Positions 56,750-60,000 of a stretch of DNA of 60,000 nucleotides are shown here, one piece after another. Under the pieces are notes generated by a model. The model worked only from the letters and a program-made list of their open reading frames with translations, was not told the DNA's origin and made no database searches. The stretch is from NCBI RefSeq assembly GCF_026151205.1, contig NC_087081.1, positions 13,166,340-13,226,339 of the forward strand. The letters run 5' to 3'. Position numbers and translations under genes: made by a program. Source of the DNA: Bolinopsis microptera (taxonomy: Eukaryota; Ctenophora; Tentaculata; Lobata; Bolinopsidae). Position 1 is the stretch's first letter; every line of letters begins with the position of its first letter.

Positions 56750-58450
56750 TCTTCCTCCCTCATGTCTACTATCTCAGTCCTTCCTCCTCGCTCATACGCT
56801 CTAATCCTCCTCATCCTCCTCAGTCCAATCTCAGTCCAATTCTCTTTCTCCATCCTCCCTCCTCTCCTCATCAAGTTCCCCAGTTCTCCTCCTACTCGTC
56901 AGTCCTTCTCCTCCTCCTCAGTCCTTCTCCTCCTCGTCAGTCCTCCTCCTCAGTCCTTCTCCTCCTCCTCAGTCCTTCTCCTCCTCCTCCTTTTCCTCCT
57001 TTTCCTCCTTCTCCTCCTACTCCTAAGTCCTCCTCCTCCTCAGTCCTCCCCCAGTCCTCCTCCTCATCAGTCCTCCCCCAGTCCTCCTTCTCCTCCTTCT
57101 CATCCTCAGTCCTCCTGATCCTCCTCATCATCCTCCTCAGTCCTACTCCAGTCCTCCTCCTCCTCAGTCCTCACCAAGTCCTCCTCTTCCTCAGTCCTTC
57201 CCAGTCCTCCTTCTCCTCCTCCTCATCCTCAGACCTCCTCCTCCTCATCCTCAGTCCTCCTCCTCCTCCTCCTCCCCAGTCCTACCCCAGTCTTCCTCCT
57301 CCTCAGTCCTTCCCAAGTCCTCCTCTTCCTCAGTCCTCCCCCAGTCCTCCTTCTCCTCATCCTCAGTCCTCCTCCTCAGTCCTCCTCCTCCTCCTTCTCC
57401 TTCTCCTTCTGATCAGTCCTCCTCCTCAGTCCTCCTCATCGTCCTCGCTCTCGTCCTCCTCCTCAGTCCTCTTCGTCCTTAGTCCTCGCGTCCTCTTAGT
57501 CCTCTTCCTCCTCCTCCTCATCAGTCCTCCTCCTCCTCTTCAGTCTTCCTCCTGAAGACTCCTCCTCGTCCTCCTCCACCTCCTGAGTCCTCCTCCTGAG
57601 TCATCCTCCTCCTCCTCCTCATCATTCTCCTCCTTATCCTCCTCCTCCTCAGTCCTCCTCCTCATCCTCCTCCTCCTTCTCCTCCTAATCAGTCCTCCTC
57701 CTCAGTCGTCCTCCTCCTCTTCATTAGTCCTTGTCCTCATCCTCCTAGTCCTCGATCTTAGTCCTCGTCCTCATCCTCCTCAGTCTTCCTCCTCAGTCCT
57801 CCTCGTCCTCATCAGTCTCCTCATCCTCCTCCCCAAGACTCCTCCTCGTCCTCCTCCACCTCCTGAGTCCTCCTCCTGAGTCATCCTCCTCCTCCTCCTC
57901 ATCATTCTCCTCCTTATCCTCCTCCTCCTCAGTCCTCCTCCTCATCCTCCTCCTCCTTCTCCTCCTAATCAGTCCTCCTCCTCAGTCGTCCTCCTCCTCT
58001 TCATTAGCCCTTGTCCTCATCCTCCTAGTCCTCGATCTTAGTCCTCGTCCTCCTCTTCCTCAGTCCTCCCCCAGTCCTTCTTCTCATCCTCCTCATCCTC
58101 TTCAGTCCTCATCTTGTTCCTCCTCAGTCCTCCTCCTCCTCCTACTCGTCAGTCCTCCTCCTCCTCCGCAGTCCTTCTCCTCCTCGTCAGTCCCCCTCCT
58201 CGTCAGTCCTCCTTCTCCTTCTTCTCCTCCTACTCCTAGCCTAAGTCATCCTCCTCCTCCTCAGTCCTCCTCCTCCTTCTCATCCTTTTCCTCCTTTTCC
58301 TCCTTCTCCTCCTACTCCTAAGTCCTCCTCCTCCTCATCAGTCCTCCCCCAGTCCTCCTTCTCCTCCTCCTCATCCTCAGTCCTCCTCCTCATCATCCTC
58401 CTCAGTCCTCCTCCTCCTCAGTCCTCCCCAAGTCCTCCTCTTCCTCAGTC
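56750..58450. repeat. 1.7-kb pyrimidine-rich TCC/CAG array
   Basis: Built on TCCTCCTCCTCAGTCC, almost purine-free apart from the AG of each CAGTCC. A block of about 180 bp is repeated at about 57555 and 57838. Long Ser/Pro/Leu frames are by-products. Splice-acceptor-like CTCCTCAG occurs many times. Confidence 0.9.
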
Positions 58451-58726
58451 TTTCAATTGTGGACCAGGGTGGATGTTTCTGTCAAACAAGAGTTGATACG
58501 ACAGTGTGTTGTTTTTCGGACGAAACGATTCTTGTTTGGAACAAGATACCATTTTGGGGTTCTGGGACCACCACCAATCGATTTCTTGTCATATTTAAGT
58601 ACAGAAATAGCTACCTATATCGCCTAGAAACCGCAGAGGGAAGATTTAAATTTTCCCGATTTTTCCGATATGAGGGTTGATGAGGCCAAAATCGGGATCG
58701 GAATTGATCGGAAAAATCGGGTTGGA

Positions 58727-58741
58727 CCCCCCCCCCCCCCC
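58727..58741. repeat. poly-C run
   Basis: About 15 C at the edge of the right segmental copy. Confidence 0.9.
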
Positions 58742-58742
58742 A

Positions 58743-60000
58743 AGGGTGTGTTAACACATGATCAGGACTACGTCGAGTATTGCCACTTTACGGTGTGTAA
58801 TGTATTGAGTGTGCAGTGTGTATAATGTATTCAGTGTACGGTGTGTAATGTATTGAGTGTGCAGTGTGTAATGTATTGAGTGTGTAGTGTGCATTATGTA
58901 TTCAGTGTACGGTGTGTAATGTATTGAGTGTGCAGTGTGTATAATGTATTTAGTGTACAGTGTGTAATGCAAATGTATACACTGCAAGTTTGTGATGTAT
59001 TCAGTGCACAGAATGTACTGTATTAAATATTAATCAAATACTTTATACTTCAATCATATTAACAGTAATTGTGTAATGTGTAATGTAATACAACTACTCA
59101 TAATAATATACTGAATACTATGACTGAGAAGCCTTACTAGTGCTCGCACGCAGGCACGCTGTGAGGGGAAATGTTATACATGAATCATGATCTATTGTGT
59201 AATACATGTGTACTGATATTACTGTTTGATGTATTACCGAGTGTAGTGTTACGAGTGTACTATGTGAAGAGTTATGTATAATACAATACACGATATTGTA
59301 TAGTTATATATTGTGTACTGGCTGTAATATTCTGTTAACATCTCCAATATGTTAAAACATAATTGTAAAAAGTACAGTGTTCGTTACAGGCTGAGTTGTG
59401 AAGCCGTACAATTAATACACACAAGTATACATAATATTATAATATTCTCCGCTCCAATACGCTCCACTTTATAATATATACATGATATACACATAATATA
59501 CACATAATATACACATAATATACACGCATTATATATTATTACCTACACAGAATACTATTACGTTACACACAATCTATTAAACCTGCTGGTGTCTTAATTA
59601 TAAGCTGGGTATTACAATAGTCATTGACCGCATTAAACACACTATTTTAAATGTTAAACATTACTCATTGTGTTTAAATAAAACGTTACACATTATCAGG
59701 GTCTTGAAGGCATTGATTAAACGTTATAGATTAATATTATTAGGCCAAAGGCTCGCTAAAGCGTTATACATTACGTTCAATGGTAAAAGTTGTGGACCGT
59801 TTAACGTTTTAAGAATGATGTTATCCTTCCAAGGATCCCACTAATTAGGCCCCGTTGATAAGGTCCCACTTGCACTAATTAGGGCGATTTAAAAACAAAT
59901 TCTGAAACAAACAATCTGTCCTATTGCTCCCCACAGTCAGCCCCAATAGAGTATAATACAGTATATTCTTTGTTTTTTACGGAGCTCAACGTCTTGTAGT
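58743..60000 (+). repeat. segmental duplication, right copy (continues past the window)
   Basis: Counterpart of 55226-56400 at an offset of about 3.48-3.59 kb. It includes a GTGTGTAATGTATTGAGTGT tandem array at about 58790-58985 that is weaker in the left copy. Confidence 0.65.

Noticed and set aside
56734-57555. 273-residue Ser/Pro/Leu-rich ORF
   Set aside because: It is the forward reading of a pyrimidine-rich TCC array with no flanking gene signals.

Overview
The window is nuclear DNA of a eukaryote, most likely a marine or aquatic invertebrate animal. It is AT-rich and gene-poor. It carries long tandem repeats, several nested transposable elements, a CR1/L2/jockey-like LINE and retroelement protein fragments of the kind common in cnidarian genomes. 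The exact taxon cannot be read from the sequence; a cnidarian is a guess. Only two intact protein-coding genes are convincing.

Region 1-13.2 kb is a repeat graveyard. It holds a frameshifted LINE ORF1 (1080-1841), a mariner-type MITE with TA target sites (2218-2909), two small fold-back elements and a satellite built on a TTTGTCACA motif. The satellite lies in opposite orientations on the two sides of a 7.2 kb LTR element (4948-12191). That element has near-identical LTRs and a primer-binding site but no gag-pol; its interior is mostly palindromic and purine-rich tandem repeats. A LINE C-terminus follows.

Region 13.2-24.7 kb holds a retroelement fragment, an unassigned stretch and a nested cluster. 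A minus-strand LINE (18604-24648) is interrupted by a 3.9 kb element with 0.86 kb inverted arms and TTA target duplications, and by a 0.68 kb fold-back element with TTAA duplications. The 3.9 kb element carries a broken gene for a FEN1/XPG-like nuclease with a C-terminal cysteine-rich segment. A second LINE copy at 50745-51010 shows the unoccupied target site.

Region 24.7-50 kb holds two tandem, same-strand paralogues of the PAP2 superfamily, AUR1/inositol-phosphorylceramide-synthase type (24757-25692 and 46432-47427). Each is a single uninterrupted coding exon with a splice acceptor just before its ATG. The 21 kb between them has no recognisable protein gene. It is rich in minisatellites, CACGTG E-boxes (often as GTCACGTGAC) and TGACGTCA CRE sites, and it has an NF-Y-like CCAAT cluster near 34 kb. 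A near-perfect CRE/E-box/CRE palindrome lies 62 bp before the second gene and recurs downstream of it.

Region 50-60 kb holds the second LINE copy, a long palindrome, a 1.26 kb TA-flanked MITE, a perfect 30-bp x 17 minisatellite, a 1.7 kb pyrimidine-rich TCC array and a diverged segmental duplication (about 55.2-56.4 kb against 58.7-60.0 kb).
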